Shown piece by piece: positions 34,693 through 46,913 of a stretch of DNA of 64,000 nucleotides (positions are counted from its first letter, which is position 1; each line of letters begins with the position of its first letter). The notes beneath the pieces were generated by a model, which was not told the origin of the DNA, ran no database searches, and worked only from the letters and a program-made list of their open reading frames with translations. Location: NCBI GenBank assembly GCA_963920765.1, contig OY987247.1, positions 8,404,471 through 8,468,470 on the forward strand. The letters are read 5' to 3'. The translations under genes and the position numbers were made by a program. Source of the DNA: Ulota crispa. Its lineage: Eukaryota > Streptophyta > Bryopsida > Orthotrichales > Orthotrichaceae.

Positions 34693-35006
34693 TACACTAA
34701 ATATTGTGTTTAGGTTGCCCCACACTAATTTCTCAACATTCTACGCTATATAAATATCTGTTGCTGCTACAGTAACTTTCATTGAAAGTTCCTGTAACAA
34801 ACAGCTTTTATAAAAGCTAGGCAACAACAATATAATTGTAAAAAAACAAACTAGTAGTAACATTCAAGTTGTAAACTATGTGAAATCCATGAATATAGAT
34901 AGTTACGTACATACACCTCCAAGTGGCCAAGTAATGAGTCATGATATATCTTACCCGGATAAGGTAACCTACTTGTGAAAGCAACCTAAATGCAATATTC
35001 TATGTA
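34693..35006 (+). mobile_element. MITE family F copy 4
   Basis: TACACTAAATATTGTGTTTA to GCAATATTCTATGTA. More diverged than copies 1-3 but collinear with them. Confidence 0.65.
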
Positions 35007-35581
35007 GTATTTTAGATGTTTCTGAGACAAACCCGTTGTTTTCCTATGGTATTAAAGTCAATATTTTCTTCTCCATCTTCATGCTTGTTTCATCTCCTTG
35101 TATTTTAGATGTTTTTGGACAAAATCCGTTGTTTTCCTGTGGTATGAAAGTCAAAAAAATTCTTCTTCATCTTCATGCTTATTTTATCTCCTAAGGTATG
35201 TACACCCATAAGCGTCAAACTAAGGGATTTGAACATGATGAGTATCAATAAGCAGCTAGCAAATTATAGGATCCTATTAGGAACAGAAAAATAATAAGTT
35301 TGCACTTTTGAATGTATTATTTGGATATTGTGAGAATAAGTTGTGAATTTTTAAAGAGCAAACTACCATTGCACCCATGACCACTTTCAAGATTTCATGT
35401 TCACATGTTGTACATCCTTATTATGACATCTATTCACCTCCAAGATTTCAAAAATGACGGTTATGGAGACACTGACGCTTATGATGTACATACCTTAGTA
35501 ATTTAGATGTTTCTGGACTAAATCCGCTATTTTCCTATGGCATTAAAGTCAATATTTTTCTTCTTCTTCTTCATGCTTGAC
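35007..35581 (+). repeat. Three copies of a roughly 90-bp repeat
   Basis: Units at about 35008-35098, 35099-35190 and 35502-35580 share TTTAGATGTTTCTGGAC, TTTTCCTATGG and TCTTCATGCTT blocks. Element X copy 1 separates the second and third units. Confidence 0.75.
35191..35498 (+). mobile_element. TIR element, family X copy 1
   Basis: CTAAGGTATGTACA…TAAGCGTCA pairs with TGACGCTTA…TGTACATACCTTAG. It lies inside the 90-bp repeat array and is related to 33885-34202. Confidence 0.7.
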
Positions 35582-35769
35582 AACTGACACGGTTCACAAA
35601 TGTCCACAAAAGTGACGCAGCAGAGCCAACAACCTCCAACTCATGTGCTAATTGATCTTACCTGCCAATCATGAGACAACCTTGGAAGACTTATTTTTCC
35701 CCCACATTAATATTACTTAAACTTACTGGTCAAGTTACTAAAACGAACATCAAAGAACTCAATACCGTG

Positions 35770-37165
35770 CCGTGACAAACTCCACCCGCTCGCCGCACAC
35801 CAGCGACTTCCAAATCCCCAAACGAAAGCGACATGACGTCCGCACCGCTCATCACCGCAAGCGCAAGGCCGCTCGTCCGAGCACACGAGCTACTCTCGAG
35901 AGTCTTCGAGTTTCGAGAGCCGCCATTGCCGCCGGAACGGCGCTCAGTCCCACACCCCCGCCATAGCTGGCGAAGAAGAACTATACAGTAGAATAGATAC
36001 AAACACACTCCCGCAAAGGCCAGAGAGTGACTGTTTCTTCTGACACGAAGCTGCTATGGAAACTCTGTTGTACTGCTGTCAGCCCCTTTCGCACGAAGCG
36101 CCCGACTGACCGAGCTTTACCGCGCTCGTAGCTTCATTTTCTCACTTTCTAGCACTCTAAAGCTTACCTTTGTTCCTTCTTCGTCCTCTCGCATCCGCTC
36201 GTTACGCATACGATGATGCTCTGGTAACTTACATCCGCTTACTTAGATTCCTGAGCCTTCTGCGCTCTCAAACGGTGTCACGGTTTGAAAGTGAGGGAGG
36301 GAGCTTAGTTCGTGTGCGAGAAGGCGTGACGGAAGGGAGAGAGGATTTTGTGGCGGGTGTTTGGATACTGCTGGTGGAGTCAGGTACGAGGTGGAGTCAA
36401 ATTGTGTGTGAGGGAGTGGCTTTTTGTGTTGTCAGTTGTTGAGAATTTTTGAATTGGATTTTTGAATTTTTTGCTTATTTATTTCATTATTTGTTTATTT
36501 GTTTGTTTATGTTGTCTGGAAGAGGTGAGATTTTGAGAATCCTCAGTGTAGCGGCTTTGTTTTGGATCTGTGAACGGAGAGTTGGCTGGTTGTGGAGATT
36601 TGGTGTATTTTGTGAAAGTGTCGGGGAGCGGTTTTTGTTTTCTGCAATTCAGTGTCAGAATTAATTGCGCCGTTTTGGTGAGGTGAGGTGAGGTTTGTCA
36701 GTTCTCGAGATTTCTTTGATTTTGAATGTTATTTGGTCTGGAGGAGTATGTCGAGCTTTTGCGAATTGTGCGTCTTTTAGCGAATTCGGTGTTTGCTGGT
36801 TGTGGAGTTGCGTTAGTATTGGTGTGTTTATGGAGAATAGGTGGAGAGAGTTTATTACTGTAATTTTGTTGTTAGTGTTGGTTAAGTAGTGTTTCGGAGG
36901 AGTGAATTTTGAAGCACGTGTATTTATGAGAACGAGTGAAGGTTGAGATCTAGAATGGTGTCGTCGTGGTTGATTGCAGTCTCGTCGTGAAATCCGAAAA
37001 CGTAGAGATCTCTACCGACTTGTTGTGCAAATGTCCGAGGATTGCCCGTTATTTGGAGCCGTAAGATTGGCTCGACCGAAATGGCGAGGTGTTCAAGAAC
37101 GGATTTTAAAAAATATCGACGAAGCTGACAGAGAGAAGGAAGATTAGAGTGCTTCGGTATCGGAA
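35770..37165 (+). promoter_or_regulatory. Promoter and 5' leader region of the P4-ATPase
   Basis: The DNA shifts from AT-rich filler to GC- and CpG-rich sequence at about 35,770-36,400, then to T-rich sequence at 36,430-36,900 that looks like an intron. A plausible leader intron runs from the donor after 36383 (CAG/GTACGAG) to the acceptor TGATTGCAG at 36979, leaving a second leader exon that runs into the ATG at 37166. The transcription start cannot be placed. Short open frames here are not supported as genes. Confidence 0.45.
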
Positions 37166-40100
37166 ATGGTCAGTATTATGAAGCTCTGGAGAAGGAAAAA
37201 GGTGCCAAACCCTGCAGCGGCGAATGGCACGGTCGTCGTCGACGAAGACTCTCGCACAATTCATTGCAATCGACCCGATCATGGACTCTTCAGGTCCGCG
37301 TTTTTCTTCTTTCTCGAGTGTCTTTAAAGTCTTTCCTTGAACTCTGGCGGTAATGGATCCTTCAAAAAGGAGAAACTGAAAATTTGAAATTTGAAATTTG
37401 ATTGTGTAGTTATCCCGGAAACACGACCTCGACGCGGAAATACTCTTGGTGGAGCTTCGTCCCGCTGGCGCTATTTGTCCAATACCAGAGAGCGGCCTAC
37501 TGGTATTTTACAGCCATGGCCGGTCTGTCTTTGGCGCCGTTTGCGCCCTACAGCGCGGTCAGTGTGTGGCTGCCTCTCATTTTTGTGATCGGTTTGGGCC
37601 TGCTGCGAGAAGCGTGGGAGGATTTGCGACGCGCCAGGGGTGACAGGGAGCTCAACAGCAGACCGATTGAAGTGCATGACGGGAACGGACAGTTTGTGGA
37701 GCGGAGGTGGAAAGATTTACTTGTTGGAAATCTTGTGAGAGTGAAAGATGGTGACTATTTTCCGTCTGATTTGCTGCTTGTCTCATCAAGTGGACCTGAT
37801 GGCATTTGCTACGTGGAGACGATGAATCTAGATGGAGAAACCAATTTGAAGGTGCGGCATTAGTCTGTAACTATCTTTCTAGGTTTTGATTTCTTTTCAA
37901 TGTGTGGAGGTGTATGTTCACGGCCATTGTTGCATTATTGCTGTGCAGATCAGACAGGCGCTGGAGGTGACATGGGGAATTGATGGTAAGGACGAAAGAC
38001 AACTACGAGATTTTACGGCGGAGTTAATGTGCGAGGGTCCAAATGCGTCATTGTACACATTTTCTGGGCGTTTAAAGTTTGGCGAGATTGGGCTACCGGT
38101 AGGACCTCCCCAGCTGCTCCTGCGAGACTCCAGCCTTCAAAACACGGGAAGCATAGTAGGTGTGGTGGTATACACGGGTCATGACACGAAGTCAATGCAA
38201 AATGCCACCCCTCCTCCGAACAAGCGTAGTCGGGTGGACCGCTTTCTGGATAGAGTTATTTGGCTCATGTTCTTTTTGTTGGTCGCCATGGCTATCTTAA
38301 CTGGCGTGATTTTAGGCGTTCGGACGAAGGCACAAGGCACAGATTTGTGGTACATGCGGCCAACTGAGAGTAATCATTATTACAATCCCAACAAGATTGT
38401 CATTGTCGGCATTATAGGTTTCTTCAACGGTCTCGTGCTGTACGGGTATCTGATTCCCATTGCGCTGTATGTGTCATTAGAGGTTGTTAGAGTGGTCCAA
38501 GCTATATTCATGGTGTACGATTTACAAATGTACGACGTGGCCACGGATAAGCGTGCTAGAGTGAAGTCCCCAGGTCTGAATGAAGAATTAGGTCAGGTGG
38601 ACACTATATTTTCTGACAAAACAGGGACTCTGACTAGCAATCAGATGGATTTCTTCCGGTGCTCAATTCAAGGGGTTTCATACGGGCAAGGCTCAACGGA
38701 AGTCGAGCGGGCGGCGGCGAAACTGGGCATGCCTATAGGTCCCTCTCCGCGTGATCCGAAACCAGAGCCGAGAACTCAGAGCACCGACATAGGGAGCATC
38801 GTACAGAACAGTACAGATGGTTTAGGTCCTGACAACAATCCTTACATAGAGAAGGGGTTCAATTTTTACGATGATCGTCTTCTCGGTGGTAAATGGGTGG
38901 AAGAAACGAACTCCGAAGCGATTCGTTTTTTTTTCCAAATTCTCGCACTCTGCCACACCGCTATTCCGGAGGGTACTCCTGAGGAGCCTTCTCAGATGCG
39001 TTACAGAGCCGAGTCGCCGGATGAAGCTGCTCTGGTTGTCGCCGCGAAGCAGTTCGGGTTCTATTTCTACAAGAGAACTCCTACAGCGTTACATGTTAGA
39101 GAGAGCCTGAGACCCGGGGAACCTCCTAAGGATCAAGTGTATGAGCTCTTGAATGTGCTAGAGTTTAGCAGTCTAAGAAAACGCATGTCCGTCATTATTA
39201 GGTTTCCCGACGGCCGCTTGTTACTTCTCTCCAAAGGAGCTGATACTGTAATTCTTCAGCGCGTGGATCGGAAGTACAGCGGGCCTGTTGCCGAGACGAC
39301 CCGACATTTGAAACAGTTTGGCGAAGTTGGCCTTCGAACGCTTGTAGTGGCGTACAAGCATCTGGAGGAAGAGGAGTATCGGAGTTGGCATGCTAAATTC
39401 ACAGAAGCGCGAGCCATAATAGGGAAGGAGAGGGAATTGCGAACAGAGAAAGTGGCTGATGAGATTGAACAGGGCCTCACTGTTGTTGGCGGCACTGGCG
39501 TTGAGGATAAACTTCAAGAGGGAGTTCCAGAGGCAGTCGATCGTCTTGCTCGAGCAGGCATCAATATTTGGGTATTGACGGGTGACAAAGTGGAAACTGC
39601 GATCAACATTGGCTACGCCTGCAGGTTTGCATGTCGCTTCTCACTGCAGCTTAGTGTGCTTTTTTTTGATGATTTTGTTTCTATAGTGGATTGTTTATTT
39701 GAAGGTGACGCTCTCGAATGTGGACCCTGATGTATTCGTGAGGACTAGCTTATGCTACACCATTACAACAATATTTCCTTCTAATATAATTTTTGATTGG
39801 ATGTTTTCATGTTATTCCACTGATTGTGAGGCTTGTATGGGCTGCAGTTTGCTTAGGCAGGGCATGGACAATCTGATTGTGAGCCTAGAGGGTTCTGATG
39901 CCCGTGCAATTGAAGAACGAGCAGAAAGAGAGGGTTGGTCACCTGATAAAATATCTGAGGTATTTAATACCTAAGGTTTAAATTCTTTTTGTGGATACCA
40001 TAGTCATGAGACTGTCTCTGTTATTGAATCTTTGCACTCGTGTTATGAAACTTAAATTCTGATTCTCGTCCCTTCGTTTTATCAGGGTCAAAAGAATTTT

Positions 40101-42047
40101 GTTTCGCGGAAGCTTGCAGATGCTATGGAATTGGTTTCTGGAGGATGCGCAAATCTTCGTGGGACGAGCACTAGTGAAAGAAAGGAAAGCTTCTCTGAAT
40201 CTATGCAAAGTGTTCTTTCTGGGAACCCGAGTAAAAATAGTGCGACATCTTTGTCGCGGAACGCGAGTAGGAACGCTGGTACTCTGTCACGTAATTTGAG
40301 TAAGAACGCTGGAACTCTGTCGCGTAATATTAGCTCCAGCGGTGCAGTGTTGGTACGTAATCTTAGTGCTACCAATGGTCGTCACTCGCGGAATCCAAGT
40401 GCTGGACAGAATGTCTTTGAATTATTACCCTTGGTAGATGGTCAGAGAGTAGGTTCGAACGGCGAAGGCTTGGATCAACGAGAAAGGGCGTTCACCAAGG
40501 AGAACGTGTTGACACGATCTGTACAGCCATCAACTACAGAACTGCGTGAGTACGCCCTTGTCATAGATGGACAGTCTCTTGCATACATTCTTGCAGAAGA
40601 AGCTCTTCAAGAGCTTTTCTTAAAAGTTTGCATCAATTGCTCCTCAGTTCTTTGTTGTAGAGTTTCACCCCGTCAAAAAGCTCAGGTTACCACTTTAGTG
40701 CGAAAGGGACTGGGTCAAAATCGGTTGTGCTTGGCAATTGGAGATGGCGCTAATGATGTGGGAATGATTCAAGCTGCCAACGTTGGCGTCGGCATCTTGG
40801 GCGTGGAAGGGGCACAGGTACTGTTTTCAGTTTGAGGGAATTGTTACTCCTATGGCTTCATGCTTATGCCTTGATATGCTCAGTGCTGTTCGTGCGTTCT
40901 AAATTTATGTCAATAGATCGAAGGTGCTCTGCTTTGAACCAGGGAATTCTGTACTATTATCAATCGCAAAATGCTTTTACACAAATTTTGATTTTCTCTT
41001 GTGGTCTCCAGGCGGCAATGGCAGGTGATTTTGCTATTGGGCAATTTCGATTTTTGGAGCGTCTACTACTTGTGCATGGACGGTGGTGTTACCGACGTAT
41101 TTCTCTAATGGTAATTTTCTCTTCGGTGTTCCAGCTCATTATCCGCTAGAATAGAATGGGCATTCGCTGTGACTGGAATCGCATTCAACATGGTTTAGAT
41201 TCGGAGGCAGACATATTTGCTTCATACGATGCAGTTTCGACTGCTTTTGCTGACACGATGGATGTTGAGCTTTTTGTTATCTCTACTTTTTGAGTGGCTG
41301 AGTTGTTGATTGACTTATTGGTGTTTCCAGATCCTTTTCTTCTTCTACAAAGTGTGCATGATTGGCTGGATAGCCTTCTTCTCCAACATATTCGCATACT
41401 TTTCAGGGAACCCGCTGTACGACGACTGGTACGCGTCTTTCTACAACACGGTGTTTACCTCAGTCCCCATCGTCTTAATTGGTGTCCTGGATCAAGACGT
41501 CACTCCTGCTGAGGCTTTCGGCTACCCGCAGCTCTACGGATCTGGCCAGCGCGGCGAGCTGTTCAACAAGAGATCCATATTATGGTGGCTTGCACTTTCG
41601 ATCTATCATTCTGCTGTCATTTTCTTCTTCCCGCTCCTCATCTACTCAGGGTTGAATGCTTTCCGACCCGGCGGCCAAGTAGCTGCAGTGCAAGAATTCG
41701 GAGCGGCCATGTTTACTGTGCTAGTGCTTGTGCCCAACTTGCAAATCTACTTGGCGTTTCACTACTTCAACTGGACGCATCATGTGGTCATCTGGGCGAG
41801 CATTCTCAGCTGGTACTTGTTCATTATCGTATATGGTGCCTTGCCCACGTCGTTGTCGACCATTGCGTACAAGGAGTTTGTGGAAGTGTTGGCTCCGTCC
41901 GCCACTTACTGGTTATTGCAGCCACTCGTGGTTGTGACATGCTTGTTGCCAGATATATTCTTTAGGAGTGCGAAATGGGTGTTCTTCCCATCGGATTACC
42001 AAATTGTGGTTGAACACAGTCAGCGAGGTCCTCGAAGTCAAGTCTAG
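37166..42047 (+). CDS. ALA: P4-type ATPase, phospholipid flippase, plant ALA type
   Basis: Predicted to move phospholipids to the cytosolic leaflet of cell membranes using ATP, usually with a CDC50/ALIS beta subunit. Exons: 37166-37293, 37410-37851, 37949-39624, 39848-39959, 40086-40817, 41012-41110 and 41331-42047; all introns are GT-AG and phases agree, giving about 1301 residues. The start is the first ATG after an in-frame stop. Motifs: actuator LDGET (D184), DKTGTLT with phosphorylated Asp413, nucleotide-domain KGAD (619), TGDK (734) and GDGAND (1005-1010). About ten membrane segments are expected: two near residues 55-90, two around 270-370, and the rest from exon 6 on. Sequence is closest to Arabidopsis ALA4-ALA12 ([24 protein letters not shown]). 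Odd points: PIAL at 360 where most relatives have PISL, and a Ser/Asn/Arg-rich insert at about 830-890. Family call is sure; the exact paralogue is not. Confidence 0.95.
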
Positions 42048-42767
42048 GTATGATAATCTGTACCATTGTATATTACTTCTCCATTATTGATCATGGAGCC
42101 GTTTTTTTCCCTTTTTCAAAGCTACTGTTTAGTTGGTAATGAAGAGGTCACTGCCACTTTGTGAGCTACGTGGGGCCCCTGGAACCAGGGGCCAAATTGT
42201 TAGTCAAGCCTGTAAATGCTTGCAAAGTAAGCAGGCATTGGGATTTCTAGCAAGTGTAGCCACTTTGTTTTATGCACCATATTCTTTTAGGTCTCTGCTC
42301 CCTCTGTACCATACTTGTAAGGAGATAGATTTCACCGGTAGATAGGCCCCAAATTGGAGGCGCGTTTTAACGTTGTTTGCAATTACAATGTTGAAATTAG
42401 TGTCTCACATTTCATGTATCATTAGGGAGTCAGACTAGGCAGTGCCGGTGTGATTGGGAGGCACTTGAATCTGGAATTGTTATTTCGGAGCTGGTGAATT
42501 GATTGGAGAGGCTTTTTCTTGTTTCCTTTCTAGTTGCTTTTACACTGATTTACTTGTCATATTACTCTAGTTACTCACAAGGTTGCAAACTACTGTAGCC
42601 GTACCCAGTGTGCCCATAGCTCTGGCAACGAGCTGCACATGATTTTAGGTACTTTATATACTGAAAATGGAATCGTGTACTCCTTCGTTGACTTGGAGTG
42701 ATTAAAGGGCGTGGAAATTGTAATCATATCTTTTATAAGCTTAGAATATACTATTATGACTTGGGTC
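42048..42767 (+). other. Likely 3' untranslated region of the P4-ATPase
   Basis: Follows the TAG at 42045 and keeps a gene-like, less AT-rich composition to about 42,700. No certain polyadenylation signal was identified. Other open frames here are short. Confidence 0.4.
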
Positions 42768-42770
42768 TAA

Positions 42771-43202
42771 GGCCCCCTTTTCACTAGAGGTGAGAAGCCG
42801 TGAAGAAAAGTCTTTATGGGCCGTGATCGGCCTTTGGAGGTAGAGGCTTCTTGTTGTAATGTAAAGTGAGAAGAGGTCATAGTTTTTTATTTTTTATTTT
42901 TTATTTTTTATAATTTTGTTTTTCCAAATTTTTTTAGGTTACAATGATTTTAGTCCCCTAAAATTTTAGTCAGATCCACCTCTTTAGGTAGGCTTGACTA
43001 TAATTTTGGGAACCCAAACTTGTGCTTTTTCATTGCCACGGAGGACTAAAGTGTTGTCCACCTTATTTTCTCCTTTTCTTGTCCCTTGGAAAAAAATTCA
43101 TCTAAAGTGACATTTATTGGTCTTCTCAATTCCTAAAGTTTTCATTGGCTGAAATTTTGAATTTTGCACTCCATGGCTTCTCGGCTCTAGTGTTAAGGGG
43201 GC
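42771..43202. mobile_element. Harbinger-type (TAA) MITE, family W
   Basis: GGCCCCCTTTTCACTAGAGG pairs with CTCTAGTGTTAAGGGGGC, with GAGAAGCC just inside both ends. TAA at 42768-42770 and 43203-43205 gives a 3-bp target duplication. It lies just downstream of the P4-ATPase, 432 bp, non-coding. Confidence 0.7.
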
Positions 43203-44466
43203 TAAGAACTTGAAATATGGACAAAAGTGGATTTCAAAGCGTGAATGAACAGTGCTTCATCACCCAAAAAATTCTTTTAATAATGTATAGAAGTATTTGG
43301 TTTGTTTTGTAGGAATAGTTTTAATTCCCAAAAGTTTCCATGAGTGCATTTAGCAACAAATAAATGGCTTTCATGAGCTCCATTCACAATGGATTAATTC
43401 ATAAATGTAGAACATATAATTGACGAGAAGCACTACCTCTAATCAATGGAACTTGCTTAACCCCTAAATGTTGAAGGCCTTTCTTGAGCTTCTAGGAATT
43501 TGCTCTAAACTGAACAAAAACCTAACATTTTGATAAGTTGTATTAATTTTTTTGAAATTGTAACCATACAATTTCAAACTAGATAATGTTAAACATTACA
43601 TAGGAAAAGAAAACACAACAATACCACTTAGGGCCTGTTCTCACTCGGCATTAGATCCAGTTTAGGAGTGCAAGTAAAACTAGATAATCTTGAGGATGTT
43701 CACACCAACCTTCCCAAGCCTCTATGGGTGCATCAGTGGGAGGCTCGAAATACCGCTCTTATTTGAAAAGTCATTGTTGACTTCCGATAACTTCGCCTTG
43801 AAATACCAGTGTTACATAAAAACTTCAATCACTTGAAAAGGAAGATTTGAGGACCTTAGGGCACTTTAGTTGCGGTCAACACATTTTTTCTGGCAAACAA
43901 GAGCCAAATTGGCAAAAAATTGGCAGAATCACACCAATTCATGTTGATCCCTCCATTTATTATCAAATGCCCTCTCGACAATTGGAATCTGGCAAACAAA
44001 AAAAAATGCCCTCGTTGCTATATTTCATACTTCTTGCTCAAAGGGTCCTTTAGCAAAGAGCCATGTGAGAACTTGGAAAACCTTCCACTCCTCATGCCCT
44101 TTGGAAGCAAGTTGCAAGTGCGGTTGCTTTGCACTTGGTTCTCATAGCAAGAAAGCAACACAGGTGATTTCCTTCTCTGCTTCTTTGTGTTAGCTGCTAA
44201 ACAATTAATATTTTTAGTATAGATACATGTTTTGGTAATCCAATTGTAGTCATCTTTGAAGTGTATTACAACAATTTTGAATCAATCACTAGAACCAATT
44301 TTTTTTGTCTTATCAATATGAACAAAGTTCAACTTGAAACTTGATTCTATGCTTTTTTTTAGGTTGGTATTCTCATGAGGAATTCAAACCGTATTCTTCC
44401 AATTGGCTCAAGTTATGCAATACTTCTAATTGCAAGAACTCATGTATTCTTCAAAGCTATATTTTG
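43203..44466. other. Intergenic with one unpaired TTAA-type end
   Basis: TTAACCCCTAAATGTTGAAG at 43457 looks like a left terminus of the TTAA group, but no matching right end was found. Frames of 68-75 residues at 43847-44147 have no recognised domain. Confidence 0.4.
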
Positions 44467-45408
44467 TTAACCCTTAAACCACAAAAGTTTGTTCAATAGT
44501 ATGTTGAAAGTTTGGGTAGGTTCCTATAAGGTCAATTTTTGGCGGATGTCTTTGAAATTTTCAAGAAAGGTGCACACAATGAATACCTCTGTATGAAAAA
44601 TAAAAAACCCCCAATTAGATGCTGTAGTAAAAAGTTATGCCGCCCAAAAGAATTTGGTCTCATTAGGCAGTTTGGGCATCTTTAGAAAATCTTGTGCTAA
44701 AACTCTCATCAACTTCTGAAACTTGACAGGTTTGTAACTAATAAAACATGGTATACAATTGTCAAAGAAAAAAGAGCTCACAAATCACAATCTAGGAGTC
44801 AAATTTTGTTAACTATGTCCGGGCAGTTTCAAGAAAAAAATAGTTTCCTCTAATTTTAGGCGCTATTCTCTTGCATTCCATAAATTCAAAGTTCTTGAAT
44901 TTTTTTTCACATATTCCATATGTTTGCCTCTAACTTTTCACTGTTCAAATTTCAAATAAAAGACTTCTTCATTGCACAAGAAATCATGAAAAAATAACTA
45001 GTGTACCACCAATTCACTAAACCTCCCTGCATTGCATAGTGATTTAGAATAAGCTAGATTCTATATTTGCTTTTGAAATTTTTCATGAGTGAACCTAACA
45101 TCATATACTTGTGAATGGTCAAATTTTTTTTTTTTGTGTAGAGAAAAAAATTTACTTTAGGAGGGCTTGAAGTCTGCTGATCTTATTTTGCAAGAATGAA
45201 AAAAAGTTGTTTTTCTCACTTCAAACATTATAACCTTACAATTTATAGAGTCAAATGGGCCAAATTTTTTTCACACATTGCATTACTTGTATGTTACACT
45301 TTTGTACGTTGAAACTCAAAAAAAAAAATTGAATTTTAAATAAATCATCAAATAATGGCAAATTTGGTCTTATTTTTCTTTGCAACACCCTTCAGGCTTA
45401 GGGGTTAA
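44467..45408 (-). mobile_element. TTAA-flanked element, family L copy 2
   Basis: TTAACCCTTAAACCAC to GGCTTAGGGGTTAA, with TTAA at 44467-44470 and 45405-45408. The interior is the inverse of 19700-20659 with moderate divergence. 942 bp, non-coding. Confidence 0.8.
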
Positions 45409-45868
45409 TGTTTGAGGTATAATTGCTGGTGTGATAGTCCACTAGCATGAATCGGTCTTATTTGCCTTGTTGAAACATACCCAAAGTTCATATTATAGTA
45501 AGTTTGAATGTATAGTGCTTAATAAGAATCTCTGACCCCATTGCATATCCCATTCTCCTAAAAATATACTACACGCTTTTCTCAACCTGGTGCTCTCACT
45601 AGTAGAAAATTCAGCATAAAATCAACAGAATTTCAACCAAAAACTGTTGATTTTTTCTGTGGATTTGGTCAAGTTGATTTAGGTACTTTTCTATTAATTT
45701 TCTGTTGATTTTTTGTTGATTATTTATTGTTTTCTGTTAATATTTTGTTGATTTTCTGTTACTTTTCACATATTTTATGTTATTCAATTCTTTTTTTTTT
45801 TCAATTTTAAATTATTTTTTTCATAGATTTTTTTATTTTTATTTTTATAAGATAGTGAATTTTTTTAA

Positions 45869-45992
45869 GGGCCGGGCAGCTGCCCGCATCACCAGGTAAG
45901 GCTGCTGACAGTGGGGTTTGAACCTCCCACCACCGGGTTCACACACCACAACTCTTCCGCATTACTCACAACCACTAGAGCACGTGCCCACA
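45869..45992 (-). mobile_element. tRNA-derived SINE
   Basis: On the minus strand a pol III A box (TGCTCTAGTGGTTG, at 45968-45982) is followed about 50 bases later by a B box (GGTTCAAACCCC, at 45913-45925), then a GC-rich body and an A-rich tail (about 45800-45868). This is the layout of tRNA-derived SINEs. It does not fold as an intact tRNA gene that I can support. It is nested in the CACTA-like element. Confidence 0.65.
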
Positions 45993-46502
45993 CACATGTG
46001 CACAATAGAACCATGATTCTATTTGTACATTAAATGTTCATGTCTTTAGTAATCCAGTAGACTTTGGAGGCTATTTCCGCCCATTAAAAGACTTTTTTTC
46101 AAAAAACTTAGAATTAAGAAAAGTTGGTAAATGTATTTTACTTTCACCTCCAACAATTTCTTTTGGATTTCAATCCTTTTTATCACAAGTTATGAGCTAA
46201 AATCAGAGAAGGTGTTTAGAACTCTTAAATTAATTGTTTATTTCCATCCTTTTGATTTTGTTTATAAATTTTTATTGGAATTCACAAATCTCAAAAGGAT
46301 TGTTGCAGGCAAAGGTTGAGTTCATTAATAATTATTATTTAGTGTTAGTTTTTTTGTAAAAAGAACCTTATTTTGTTAAAATAGCCTCCATAGTTTGATA
46401 GCTTCAAATAACATGAAGTCGTGAAAAGTTACGGAATTAAAACCTTGCAGTTATAAAATCTAAATTCTATAAACTTTTGAATAGTTTTGGATAATTTTTA
46501 AA

Positions 46503-46913
46503 GGCATTAATATGTGAACCACACCTTTTGAACTGCTGTACTACACCCTCGAGGCAAATTTTAGATTTCTACCATCAAAAATTTGAGTTTGAGAATTTTG
46601 AATTCAAATTTGGACTTAGAGACCATGATATTGTCTTGGACCATAAAAAAAGTGCAATTCAACAACACCCAATGAAAAAGCTTATCTTTTTTTACAAACA
46701 AAAGTAAAGTTAACAATTTTCTCCCTAACTAAACTTTTTCATTGGGTGTTGTTGAATTGCAATTTTTTTTTATGGTTCTAGACAATACCATGGTCTCTAC
46801 GTCCAAATTTGAAATCAAAATTTTCAAATTCAGCTTTTTGATGGTAGAAATCTAAAATTTACCCCGTGGTGTGGTATAGTACTTGGAAGGGTGTGGTACA
46901 CATATCAATTCCC
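46503..46913. mobile_element. Mutator-type MITE, family E copy 2
   Basis: GGCATTAATATGTGAACCAC to GTACACATATCAATTCCC. Flanks ATTTTTAAA and ATCTTTTAAA are consistent with a 9-10-bp duplication with a change. Nested in the CACTA-like element. Confidence 0.7.

Noticed and set aside
35730..36008. Open frames of 64 and 92 residues in GC-rich DNA upstream of the P4-ATPase
   Set aside because: Better explained as CpG-rich promoter or leader; frames overlap on opposite strands and lack recognised domains.
37471..37677. Antisense frames within P4-ATPase and FPGS exons
   Set aside because: Shadows of well-supported coding exons in other frames.
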